A DNA stretch of 9,031 bases from Pseudomonadota bacterium. Lineage in GTDB: Bacteria; Pseudomonadota; Alphaproteobacteria; Rhizobiales; Xanthobacteraceae. A program made the translations under genes and the position numbers. Of this stretch, positions 1-6,947 are shown in pieces (within the stretch, counting starts at the first letter, position 1; every line of letters starts with the position of its first letter). The notes beneath the pieces were generated by a model that was given only the letters and a program-made list of their open reading frames with translations, searched no databases and was not told the DNA's origin. Where the stretch lies: positions 1-9,031 of the forward strand of contig JAEWHY010000259.1 of NCBI GenBank assembly GCA_023387555.1, read 5' to 3'.

Positions 1-2
1 CT

Positions 3-77
3 CCGGCGCCCAGCGCCAAGGCCAGGAAGCCGGCCAAAACGGCCGCCAGGACGGCGCCCAAGACGAAACCGCAATAA
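3..77 (+). CDS. C-terminal tail of a Lys/Ala/Pro-rich protein (partial)
   Basis: Only the last 24 codons lie in the window, ending in TAA at 75-77. They encode a tail of Pro, Ala, Lys, Arg and Thr (PAPSAKARKPAKTAARTAPK, then TKPQ). Such basic, low-complexity tails are seen on bacterial nucleic-acid-binding proteins, but nothing here identifies the protein. The frame is chosen because it gives the characteristic KPAKTAA composition; the other two frames read through 75-77 and are less protein-like. The gene converges on ettA. The sequence around the stop codon is repeated twice just downstream, described separately. Confidence 0.45.
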   Translation, partial: PAPSAKARKPAKTAARTAPKTKPQ

Positions 78-124
78 GACCAGGCCGAATAAGACGAAAC
101 CGCAGTAAGACAAAACCGCGATAA
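60..124 (+). repeat. Short direct repeat of a gene end, three copies
   Basis: AAGACGAAACCGCAATAA at 60-77 is the end of the upstream gene including its stop codon. It recurs at 91-108 (one difference) and at 107-124 (two differences); the latter two overlap by two bases. The first and second copies match over 20 of 21 bases when extended by three. The offset of 31 is not a multiple of three, so the repeats are not a translated extension. They are best read as local duplications of a gene end. Confidence 0.6.
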
Positions 125-134
125 CCGCGGGTGA

Positions 135-160
135 CGGCGCGCAGCGATTGCCGCGCGCCG
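135..160. terminator. Hairpin between convergent genes, possible bidirectional terminator
   Basis: CGGCGCGC at 135-142 pairs perfectly with GCGCGCCG at 153-160 around a 10-base loop. It sits 8 bases past the end of ettA, between two convergent genes, which is where a shared terminator is expected. No good T-run follows on either strand: going leftward on the minus strand, TTTT comes only about 18 bases later. Function as an intrinsic terminator is therefore only plausible. A second small hairpin, CCGCG/CGCGG, lies at 116-130. Confidence 0.4.
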
Positions 161-167
161 CTGTCCC

Positions 168-1822
<1,655 letters not shown>

Positions 1823-2308
1823 TGTGCTTCTCTTCTCGTCTTTCGGACAATCCGCATCGGCTGCGCGGGCGCGCCGGACCTGCGGGATATGGTGGAAATG
1901 CGGGCTTTAAGTAGCCTTGGGAGGAGCAAAGGGCAAGGTCGGGCGGGCTTTTCGCCCCGGTTGGCCGCCCGGCAGGCGGAGCATGCGGACCCGGCCTGTG
2001 TACGCCGCGGAAAGCGCGACAATCTTCGCAGGGGCGCCTGAAAGGCCGCAAATTGGAGTGTTTGCCGGATCCCGGGATGATTGACGATGCTCGCCACACC
2101 GGCCCGGCTCTGGCGTGGTCCCCGGTACTGCGATCGGCTTGCGGCGCATCATCTTTATCGTGGGGCGAAGCCGAAAGGAGAGCCTCTCAACTTGCGCCGA
2201 CCGCCGCGGAGCCTTCGGCCGGCTCCAGGATGGCCCTGCGATGACGTGGCTGGCGTTCATTATCGATAACCGCCGGCTTGTTCATAACCGCAAGTCGACA
2301 CTTCGTCC
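1823..2308. other. Gene-poor stretch upstream of ettA
   Basis: I see no gene I can support here. The open frames on both strands are Arg/Pro/Ala-rich, resemble no family and lack ribosome binding sites. The segment should hold the ettA promoter, read leftward, but no convincing -35/-10 pair stands out. A GAGAAGAG stretch just upstream of the ettA start is its likely ribosome binding site. A small hairpin (GGAGCC at 2208-2213 with GGCTCC at 2221-2226) and a TTATCGATAA palindrome at 2260-2269 are visible without clear meaning. Confidence 0.5.
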
Positions 2309-2364
2309 GCGACTGCAAGCCTCTGTTAAGATTCTCCGCCGCCGGGAATCGCAGGGCTCGATTC

Positions 2365-2387
2365 GTTCCTTGCGAACAAAGCGGAAC
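2365..2387. repeat. 23-bp motif GTTC-N5-GAAC-N6-GAAC, copy 1
   Basis: GTTC at 2365, GAAC at 2374 and GAAC at 2384, preceded by GATTC and by GAATC nine bases further left. This is the first of six copies with identical internal spacing in this window. Confidence 0.7.
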
Positions 2388-2578
2388 AGCGCAGGCGGTC
2401 CGCTGTTCGATGGTGAAGCGCTCGTGCATGATGCGCGCATCGACGAGAGCGGGAAGGCGCTTGATCGGATTTATCTGTCATCGATCATCGCGCGCTTGTC
2501 GCTTCGCGTCGCCATTGCGCGCGCAAGTGAAAGCGTCTGTTAAGATTTGCAGCGTCCCGGAATCATCGACCTCGATTC

Positions 2579-2601
2579 GTTCGTCGCGAACAAAGAGGAA
2601 C
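2579..2601. repeat. 23-bp motif GTTC-N5-GAAC-N6-GAAC, copy 2
   Basis: GTTC at 2579, GAAC at 2588 and GAAC at 2598 in the second array unit, with the same GATTC lead-in and CATCGCG after it. Confidence 0.7.
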
Positions 2602-2795
2602 ATCGCGTCAGGCGGTCCGCTGTTCGACGTGAAGCGCTCGTACATGATGCGCGCATCGACCCGAGCGAGAGGGCGCTTGATCGGATTTATTCGTCATCGA
2701 TCATCCGGGCGTTTGTCGCTTCGCGTCGCCATTACGCGCGCAAGTGAAAGCCTCTGTTAAGATTCGCAGTCGCCCGAAATCGCCGGGCTCGATTC

Positions 2796-2818
2796 GTTCT
2801 TCACGAACAAAGCGGAAC
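2796..2818. repeat. 23-bp motif GTTC-N5-GAAC-N6-GAAC, copy 3
   Basis: GTTC at 2796, GAAC at 2805 and GAAC at 2815 in the third array unit. AAAGCG between the two GAACs is identical to copies 1 and 4. Confidence 0.7.
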
Positions 2819-3013
2819 ATCGCGTCAGGCGGTCTGCTGTTCGCTTGTGAAGCGCTCGTGCATGATGCGCGGATCGACCCGAGCGAGAGGACGTTTGACC
2901 GAATTCATCCGTCATCGATCGTCAGCGCTTTCGTCGCTCCGCGTCGCCATTGCGCGCGCAAGTGAAAGCCTCTGTTAAGATTCGCAGCCGCCCGGAATCG
3001 CAGGCCTCGATTC

Positions 3014-3036
3014 GTTCCTCACGAACAAAGCGGAAC
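3014..3036. repeat. 23-bp motif GTTC-N5-GAAC-N6-GAAC, copy 4
   Basis: GTTC at 3014, GAAC at 3023 and GAAC at 3033 in the partial last unit, which ends six bases after the motif. Confidence 0.7.
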
Positions 3037-3048
3037 ATCGCGGCTAAC

Positions 3049-3071
3049 AGAACAGCGCGTCGCGCCGTTCT
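3049..3071 (-). terminator. Hairpin at the end of the dsrE-like gene
   Basis: AGAACAGCG at 3049-3057 pairs with CGCCGTTCT at 3063-3071 with one A-C mismatch and a five-base loop. It overlaps the dsrE stop codon (3070-3072). The following minus-strand sequence is GTTAGCC, with no real T-run, so it is a weak intrinsic terminator at best. Confidence 0.35.
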
Positions 3072-3561
3072 ACGGATGAATCTGGATGAAGCCGTCCTGC
3101 ACGAGCTGGACGATGCGGAAATTCGCGCCGCTGTTGACCGCGATGCCCGGCAGGAAGTCGGCGTTCACCCATTTGTTGTCGCGCGCGGTCAGCCCGCAGA
3201 TTTCGAAGCGGATACCGCCGCTCTGCAGCGATGCGATCTGCTTCGCATGAGGGTTGCCGGTGATCGTCCGGCGCACGCGATTATAGGCCTGATCGCTGAG
3301 CGCCCAGTATCCGGCGGCGCCGTGGAAGATCGCGATGACTTGCCAGTCGGTGCTGTCGGCGGTGAAGCGCTCCTGCATGATGCGCGCATAGACGAGTCCG
3401 AAAGGGTCTTTTCCGGCATAGGCCAGGTGGTCGAGATTGAGCACGATCTTGGCGCCCTTCAGCACCACGTCGATATCGATCTTGAGATCGGGCTTCTGCT
3501 GCGCGGCGGCCGGGTTCGCGAGGGCCGCGAGTGCAAGCAGGGCTATCGGGAGCCGTTTCAC
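3070..3561 (-). CDS. Exported DsrE-family-like protein
   Basis: The 163-residue protein starts with a clear signal peptide (MKRLPIALLALAALANPAAA, likely cut before Gln21), so the product should be periplasmic. The mature part has the pattern of single-domain DsrE/DsrF-like proteins: KIVLNLDHLAYAG near 38-50, a central hydrophobic strand WQVIAIFHG (73-81), GGIRFEICG (115-123) with the only cysteine at 122, and a C-terminal RIVQLVQDGFIQIHP. In this family one conserved cysteine in that position can carry sulfur, but many exported members have no known role, so I do not assign a reaction. The start is GTG at 3561-3559, preceded by AAGGGA, and it overlaps the stop of the upstream DUF2188 gene (GTGA), pointing to coupled translation. 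Codons 56-67 are the segment that recurs in the adjacent tandem array. Confidence 0.82.
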   Translation of the reverse strand: MKRLPIALLALAALANPAAAQQKPDLKIDIDVVLKGAKIVLNLDHLAYAGKDPFGLVYARIMQERFTADSTDWQVIAIFHGAAGYWALSDQAYNRVRRTITGNPHAKQIASLQSGGIRFEICGLTARDNKWVNADFLPGIAVNSGANFRIVQLVQDGFIQIHP

Positions 3562-3815
3562 CCGCGCGATCCCTTGGTGTCTTCGACGTCGGTCTCCGGC
3601 CGGTCACTGCCGGATGCGGTCTCGGTATGCCAGACGCCATTCACGTCCTCCCACTCGATGGCCTCGGTGCGGCCCGGCGTGCGCTGCTCGCGCGCGACGC
3701 GCTTGGCGGCGGCAAGGGCGGCCGCGTGAGTCCGGAACGGCTCGGAGAACACGTCGCCGACCTTGTAGGCCCAGCCACCGTCGTGCTGAACGATGCGATA
3801 GATCACATGGGACAT
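3558..3815 (-). CDS. DUF2188 domain protein
   Basis: This is an 85-residue cytoplasmic protein. The first 45 residues, with YRIVQHDGGWAYKVGD and THAAALAAAKRVAREQ, match the DUF2188 pattern: a beta hairpin around an invariant GGW followed by an Ala-rich helix. The rest is acidic and polar and may be disordered. Function is unknown for the family. I start at the ATG at 3815 rather than the upstream one at 3848 because TGAGGAA lies just before it and the domain begins there; the extra 11 residues of the longer form look unlike the family. It overlaps the exported DsrE-like gene by four bases and lies 89 bp downstream of marR on the same strand. Confidence 0.8.
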   Translation of the reverse strand: MSHVIYRIVQHDGGWAYKVGDVFSEPFRTHAAALAAAKRVAREQRTPGRTEAIEWEDVNGVWHTETASGSDRPETDVEDTKGSRG

Positions 3816-3864
3816 CGGTTCCTCACTCCATCTGTGGGATTGAGGCAAAGCATCTCAAACAGAC

Positions 3865-3875
3865 TATCGCCGATA
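3865..3875. promoter_or_regulatory. Degenerate inverted repeat upstream of the DUF2188 gene
   Basis: TATCG-C-CGATA lies 50 bp upstream of the DUF2188 start. It has the same half-sites as the two operators in the marR/hydrolase gap, but with one extra central base. It could be a weaker site for the same regulator or chance similarity. Confidence 0.25.
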
Positions 3876-3904
3876 AAGCGGGAAAAACATGGCGCGTTGG
3901 ATGC

Positions 3905-4357
3905 CTATTCGTCCGCGCCGGGCTTGCGGGCGACGGCATCGCGCAGATGCTGGACCTGCTCGTTGAGGGCGGCGATATCGCCGATCGTCAGTCCGGAGCG
4001 CTTCAGGAGTTCGTCGGTCAGGCAAAAGGTCCTGGCGTGGATGTCCTTCCCCTTTTTCGAAAGGCTGACATTCACCGCGCGCTCGTCGTCCGGATTGCGC
4101 CGGCGCGCGACCAGGCCGGCCTGCTCCAGGCGTTTCACCAGCGGGGTGATCGTGCTCGGCTCCAGCGCGAGGCGCCCGGCAATCTCGCCGATGGTCTGTC
4201 CGTCCCGTTCCGCCAGCGCCGCCAGCACGAGGTATTGCGGGTAGGTCAGGCCGAGATCGTCCAGCAGCGGCTTGTAGGCGCGGGTGATCGCCATGGACGC
4301 GCCATAGAGGGAGAAGCAGAGCTGGCTGTCGAGTGGCGCTAACTTGCTCGCGGGCAT
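3905..4357 (-). CDS. MarR-family repressor of the OhrR type
   Basis: The 150-residue protein has the OhrR layout. The opening QLCFSLYGAS places Cys14 where OhrR has its peroxide-reactive cysteine, with Tyr18, Tyr28 and Tyr39 at the positions of the tyrosines that contact it in Bacillus subtilis OhrR. The winged helix follows (TIGEIAGRLALEPSTITPLVKRLEQAGLVARRRNPDDERAV split over 55-94), with the DER loop of the wing. A second cysteine, Cys112, could form a disulfide with Cys14 as in two-cysteine OhrR proteins. The ATG at 4357 is preceded by AAGGA with eight-base spacing. The gene is divergent from the alpha/beta hydrolase and has an operator on its own promoter, so it probably represses both. 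OhrR proteins usually control ohr, which is absent here, so the inducer may be a hydroperoxide or another small molecule. Confidence 0.88.
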   Translation of the reverse strand: MPASKLAPLDSQLCFSLYGASMAITRAYKPLLDDLGLTYPQYLVLAALAERDGQTIGEIAGRLALEPSTITPLVKRLEQAGLVARRRNPDDERAVNVSLSKKGKDIHARTFCLTDELLKRSGLTIGDIAALNEQVQHLRDAVARKPGADE

Positions 4358-4395
4358 GGTCTCTTTCCTTCGCTGCGGCGCGTCCTGACGTTTTC

Positions 4396-4423
4396 GTTAT
4401 CGTGATAAATAATGGTTTGACAA
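4396..4423 (-). promoter_or_regulatory. Predicted marR promoter
   Basis: On the minus strand, TTGTCA (4423-4418) and GATAAC (4401-4396) are separated by 16 bases, with four of six matches at -10. The -10 lies inside the left operator, which would give autorepression. The -35 overlaps that of the divergent promoter. Confidence 0.5.
4397..4408. promoter_or_regulatory. MarR operator O1
   Basis: TTATCGTGATAA is a 12-bp palindrome with one mismatch. It overlaps the predicted marR -10 and is centred 50 bp from the second copy. Confidence 0.65.
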
Positions 4424-4444
4424 TGAAACTGCGAGCCCTAAATT
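4417..4444 (+). promoter_or_regulatory. Predicted promoter of the alpha/beta hydrolase
   Basis: A consensus -35 TTGACA (4417-4422) is followed after 16 bases by TAAATT (4439-4444). The expected start of transcription near 4451 falls inside the right operator, so bound repressor would block initiation. Confidence 0.6.
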
Positions 4445-4446
4445 AG

Positions 4447-4458
4447 TTATCGCGATAA
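4447..4458. promoter_or_regulatory. MarR operator O2
   Basis: TTATCGCGATAA is a perfect 12-bp palindrome just after the hydrolase -10, covering the predicted transcription start. Confidence 0.7.
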
Positions 4459-4504
4459 TGATTAAGGGCCCAAAAGTCCCGGAAGCACTTTCAGGAGAAT
4501 GACA

Positions 4505-5281
4505 ATGACCGCTTTTCGCGCATTGCTTGTTTCGGCCGCCGCAGCGCTGATGGCCCTGCCGGCTGCTCCCGCCGCCGCCCAGGATCGCGGCGTCAGGAAT
4601 ATCGTGCTGGTCCACGGCGCGTTCATCGACGGTTCCGGATGGGAGGGGGTCCACAAGATCCTCACGAAGGACGGCTACAATGTTCGTGTCGTCCAGCACC
4701 CGACCACGTCGCTCGCCGCCGATGTCGCCTACACGAAGCGCGTGATCGCCAGCTTGAACGGGCCGGTGCTGCTGGTGGGGCATTCCTACGGCGGCGCGGT
4801 GATCACCGAAGCCGGCAACGACCCGAAGGTGAGGGGGCTGGCCTATCTCGCGGCCTTCGTGCCCGATCGCGGTGAATCGCTGAAGTCGCTGCTCGCCAAC
4901 CCGGTTCCCGGCGCGCCGGTGCCGCCGATCGCCGGACCGGAGGACGGATTCCTGCAGGTCAAGCGCGAGGCTTTTGCGGCGGCCTTCGCGGCCGACGTGG
5001 ATTCCGACAAGGCGGCCTTCATGGCGGATTCGCAGTTGCCGTGGAGCGTCGATGCCTTCAGCGGGGTTGTCGAAAACGCGGCCTGGCGCACGAAGCCCTC
5101 GAGCTATCTGGTCGCAACCGATGACCTCATGATCCCGCCGCAGGTCCAGCGCGCGCAGGCCAAGCGGGCCGGTGCGACGGTGACCGAGACGCCGGGCAGC
5201 CACGCGGTGTTCGTCGCGCGACCCGAGGTCGCCGCCGAATGGATCAGGCAGGCGGCGCGGCAGGCCGCGGCTGCGCACTGA
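4505..5281 (+). CDS. Exported alpha/beta hydrolase (esterase-like)
   Basis: A 258-residue protein with an N-terminal signal peptide of about 26 residues (ending PAAPAAAQ), so it should act in the periplasm. The fold is a compact alpha/beta hydrolase of the AB_hydrolase_6 type: the oxyanion region VLVHGAF (34-40), nucleophile elbow GHSYGG with Ser94, an Asp at 206/207 in ATDDLMIPP and His233 in GSHAVFVARP complete the triad. The substrate cannot be read from sequence; relatives are annotated as esterases. I choose the second ATG (4505) because AGGAG at 4493-4497 is seven bases from it and only one base from the ATG at 4499. The gene is divergent from the OhrR-like repressor, with an operator over its start of transcription, and ends at a strong terminator, so it is a single-gene unit. 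Confidence 0.88.
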   Translation: MTAFRALLVSAAAALMALPAAPAAAQDRGVRNIVLVHGAFIDGSGWEGVHKILTKDGYNVRVVQHPTTSLAADVAYTKRVIASLNGPVLLVGHSYGGAVITEAGNDPKVRGLAYLAAFVPDRGESLKSLLANPVPGAPVPPIAGPEDGFLQVKREAFAAAFAADVDSDKAAFMADSQLPWSVDAFSGVVENAAWRTKPSSYLVATDDLMIPPQVQRAQAKRAGATVTETPGSHAVFVARPEVAAEWIRQAARQAAAAH

Positions 5282-5289
5282 ACCCTCAG

Positions 5290-5336
5290 GTCGAAACGGC
5301 AAGGGGCAGCCGCGAGGCTGCCCTTTGGCTTTCGAC
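5290..5336 (+). terminator. Strong terminator of the hydrolase gene
   Basis: GGGCAGCC (5304-5311) and GGCTGCCC (5316-5323) pair perfectly around a GCGA tetraloop, flanked by AA(G) and TTT that extend the stem. An outer pair, GTCGAAA (5290-5296) with TTTCGAC (5330-5336), extends it further. It begins 8 bases after the stop codon. Confidence 0.8.
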
Positions 5337-5426
5337 GGTATGGCGGCGCACTGCGCCTTGCGGAAGCCGGGTTACGGCCGTGCGGATATTTGCCTACATT
5401 CGGGTGGCCGCGTGAGGAGTTCCGCG

Positions 5427-5702
5427 ATGTGCCGCAACATCAAGACGCTGTTCAATTTCGAGCCGCCGGCGACCGAGGACGAGGTCCGCGCTTCTGCGCT
5501 GCAATTCGTCCGAAAGCTGTCCGGTTTCAATGCGCCGTCGCAGGCCAACAAGGCCATTTTCGATGAGGCCGTCGAGGAGGTCTCCGCCGCCGCGCGCAAG
5601 CTGCTCACGTCGCTGCAGACGAACGCACCCGCCCGCGACCGCGAGGTCGAAGCCGATAAGGCGCGTGAGCGTTCAAGGGCGCGGTTTGGACAGGCGGGTT
5701 AG
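5427..5702 (+). CDS. DUF2277 family protein
   Basis: The 91-residue protein opens with MCRNIKTLFNFEPPATEDEV, the conserved start of DUF2277, and continues with ALQFVRKLSGF and NAPARDREVEADKARERS, both typical of the family. The length fits. The N-terminal MCRNI with its invariant cysteine is the most conserved part of the family, but no function is established. AGGAG at 5415-5419 lies seven bases before the ATG and supports this start over the longer upstream frame beginning at 5325, which lies within the preceding terminator. The stop is 18 bases before the Nudix gene, so the two are probably cotranscribed. Confidence 0.85.
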   Translation: MCRNIKTLFNFEPPATEDEVRASALQFVRKLSGFNAPSQANKAIFDEAVEEVSAAARKLLTSLQTNAPARDREVEADKARERSRARFGQAG

Positions 5703-5720
5703 GGCGGCCTTCATCGCGCC

Positions 5721-6143
5721 ATGACGCACCGGAATCCGAGCGTCACGGTCGATTGCGTCGTGTTCGACAACAAGGACCGGCTCCTTCTGGTCCGCCGACG
5801 CAATCCGCCCTTTGCCGGTCAATTCGCGCTGCCCGGCGGTTTTGTTGACTATGGCGAGACCACCGAAACAGCGGCCCGCCGCGAACTGGCCGAGGAGACC
5901 GGCCTGGAGGCCGCGGACCTGCAGCTTATCGGGGTCTATTCGGATCCGAAGCGCGATCCGCGCGGCCACACGATCAGCATCGCCTATCTCGCGAGCGCGG
6001 TGACGGGAGCACCGATCGCCGGGGACGATGCCGCGGCCGCGGAGTTCCGCGCCGACTGGCGCGATCTCGCACTGGCGTTCGATCACAACGAAATTGTGCG
6101 GGATGCGGCGAAGCTGAAAGGCGTTGTCTCGACGCCCTCATAA
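5721..6143 (+). CDS. Nudix hydrolase, ADP-ribose pyrophosphatase-like
   Basis: The 140-residue protein has a complete Nudix box at 40-62 (G-x5-E-x7-REL-x-EE-x-GL), with the metal-binding RELAEE at 54-59, so it should hydrolyse a nucleoside diphosphate linked to another group using Mg2+ or Mn2+. LLLVRRRNPPFAGQFALPGG before the box and LALAFDHNEIVRDA near the C terminus resemble the ADP-ribose pyrophosphatase-like group related to NadM/NrtR Nudix domains. The substrate is inferred from that likeness only. No helix-turn-helix domain follows, so it is not an NrtR regulator. The ribosome binding site is weak, consistent with readthrough from DUF2277. Confidence 0.85.
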   Translation: MTHRNPSVTVDCVVFDNKDRLLLVRRRNPPFAGQFALPGGFVDYGETTETAARRELAEETGLEAADLQLIGVYSDPKRDPRGHTISIAYLASAVTGAPIAGDDAAAAEFRADWRDLALAFDHNEIVRDAAKLKGVVSTPS

Positions 6144-6289
6144 TCATCCGCCGGTACAGGCTTGCCTGGAAAAATGAACGCAGTGTTCGACAGAAGATAG
6201 AAGCGCGCCCGCTGCTGCAGCGCGGAACATCGCGCAGAAGAGCGCGTTTCAAATTGATCTAAAGTGGCCCAATGGCCGGGAGGTTCCAA

Positions 6290-6499
6290 ATGACAACCTG
6301 CGCGTGCCCGAACTGCCAGTTCTTCGACAACCAGAGCAGCGCCAAGGTTCAGCAGATTGAAGGAAGTGGGTTGTGCCGATTCAACCCTCCAATGCCGCAC
6401 GAGACCGGCGGGAAGAGTGCCTGGCCGGTCGTCGGCAGGGATGATTGGTGCGGCCATTTCGCTGCGACTGTCGAGCGCTTCATGACCGCCGCGGCTTGA
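6290..6499 (+). CDS. Small four-cysteine protein, possible metal-binding knuckle
   Basis: A 69-residue protein with a CxxC (Cys6, Cys9) near the start, Cys29 in GLCRFNPP and Cys54 in WPVVGRDDWCGHF; Cys4 is an extra. The order CxxC, G-x-C-R-x-x-P-P, W-P-x-V and D-W-C-G is a pattern I recognise from small uncharacterised bacterial proteins. Four spaced cysteines could bind zinc or an iron-sulfur cluster. No signal peptide is present. The ATG at 6290 follows GGGAGG (6278-6283) at six bases, which rules out the upstream ATG at 6272. It stands alone, 146 bp after the Nudix gene, with a long hairpin 32 bases downstream. Function unknown. Confidence 0.7.
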   Translation: MTTCACPNCQFFDNQSSAKVQQIEGSGLCRFNPPMPHETGGKSAWPVVGRDDWCGHFAATVERFMTAAA

Positions 6500-6530
6500 T
6501 TTGTCCTTGGCGCGCTGACTTAACATTAGA

Positions 6531-6566
6531 GACATCAGAGTGAGGCTGCGGCCTTGCTCTGATGTC
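6531..6566 (+). terminator. Long perfect hairpin after the four-cysteine gene
   Basis: GACATCAGAG (6531-6540) pairs perfectly with CTCTGATGTC (6557-6566). Inside, AGGC (6543-6546) pairs with GCCT (6551-6554) around TGCG, separated from the outer stem by a symmetrical TG/TG internal loop. The position 32 bases past a stop codon fits a terminator, but no T-run follows on the plus strand. It could also be an RNA-stabilising structure. Confidence 0.5.
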
Positions 6567-6708
6567 GAAGTATTGGTTCTGCATCGCTGTTTCTGCGTTT
6601 CGAAGCGCCGCGGCCTGCCTCCTGAATTTTACGGAGACGATCAGCTTCGAGCACAGCGATAATACTTTCTTCAGTTTTGCACCCCGGAGAGATTCTGGGG
6701 CTCGATTC

Positions 6709-6731
6709 GTTCCGCGCGAACAAACGTGAAC
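6709..6731. repeat. 23-bp motif GTTC-N5-GAAC-N6-GAAC, single copy 5
   Basis: GTTC at 6709, GAAC at 6718 and GAAC at 6728, led by GGGGCTCGATTC as in the array and followed by CTTGT as in copy 6. It lies outside the array, about 3.7 kb away. Confidence 0.65.
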
Positions 6732-6947
6732 CTTGTCATTGTCATTGCCGATGACCTGGCGGTGATAGGCGCCGTTCGCCCTCTTGTGCTGTTTCGTAAA
6801 GCTTCCAGCGTGCGTTTGTATCAATGCGGCGCTCGCTATCGGCTGCCCTGATCATCGCGGCCATGGGGGCTGCGATTGATCGCCGCCCGCTGCCCGGCAT
6901 TTCCACAGCTCAAGGCCTGCCGTCGGCAGGGTAAGCTTGCCCCCGCG

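Larger units (their letters stand above)
2309..3042. repeat. Degenerate tandem array, unit about 216 bp, three full copies and a partial fourth
   Basis: The anchor CTGTTAAG recurs at 2323, 2537, 2754 and 2972, giving periods of 214, 217 and 218 bp. Units run about 2309-2522, 2523-2739, 2740-2957 and 2958-3042. In order, each has the CTGTTAAG block, a GAATC-like element, the motif GATTCGTTC-N5-GAAC-N6-GAAC, a CATCGCG block, a GTGAAGCGCTCG block shared with the dsrE-like gene, then a GATCGGATTTAT block and a TCGTCGCTTCGCGTCGCCAT-like block. The fourth copy stops right after CATCGCG at 3042, about 28 bases from the dsrE stop codon. No period is a multiple of three, so the open frames that run through it change frame from unit to unit; I read the array as non-coding. 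The left edge is blurred because the first unit is the most diverged. Confidence 0.85.

Noticed and set aside
2260..2269. TTATCGATAA palindrome near the array as another MarR operator
   Set aside because: It lacks the central CG of O1/O2, and no gene start lies nearby.
2365..2387. LexA/SOS box reading of the GAAC repeats
   Set aside because: Spacing between the GAACs is six bases in all six copies, not the seven of the alphaproteobacterial box.
2278..2965. Plus-strand open frames of 66-160 codons through the tandem array
   Set aside because: Their repeated segments shift frame between units because the periods are not multiples of three; compositions are Arg/Ser-rich and match no family.
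2309..3042. CRISPR array
   Set aside because: Units of about 216 bp are repetitive over their whole length, without short repeats alternating with unique spacers, and no cas gene is present.
4397..5302. 301-codon minus-strand frame opposite the hydrolase
   Set aside because: It overlaps the entire hydrolase gene and the operator region, has Arg/Gly/His-rich composition and no recognisable domain.
6222..6234. GCGGAACATCGCG before the four-cysteine gene, matching the bases after the motif in the array
   Set aside because: The rest of the motif (GATTCGTTC and first GAAC) is missing, so it is probably chance.
6480..6824. Minus-strand frames of 62-114 codons over the hairpin and motif copy 5
   Set aside because: No start signal, no family resemblance, and the frame crosses the repeat motif, which is likely to create spurious frames wherever it occurs.
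6824..6934. 36-codon plus-strand frame starting MRRSLSAALIIAAMGAA
   Set aside because: Signal-peptide-like beginning, but no ribosome binding site, no mature domain and it ends in an inverted repeat; could be a gene remnant.
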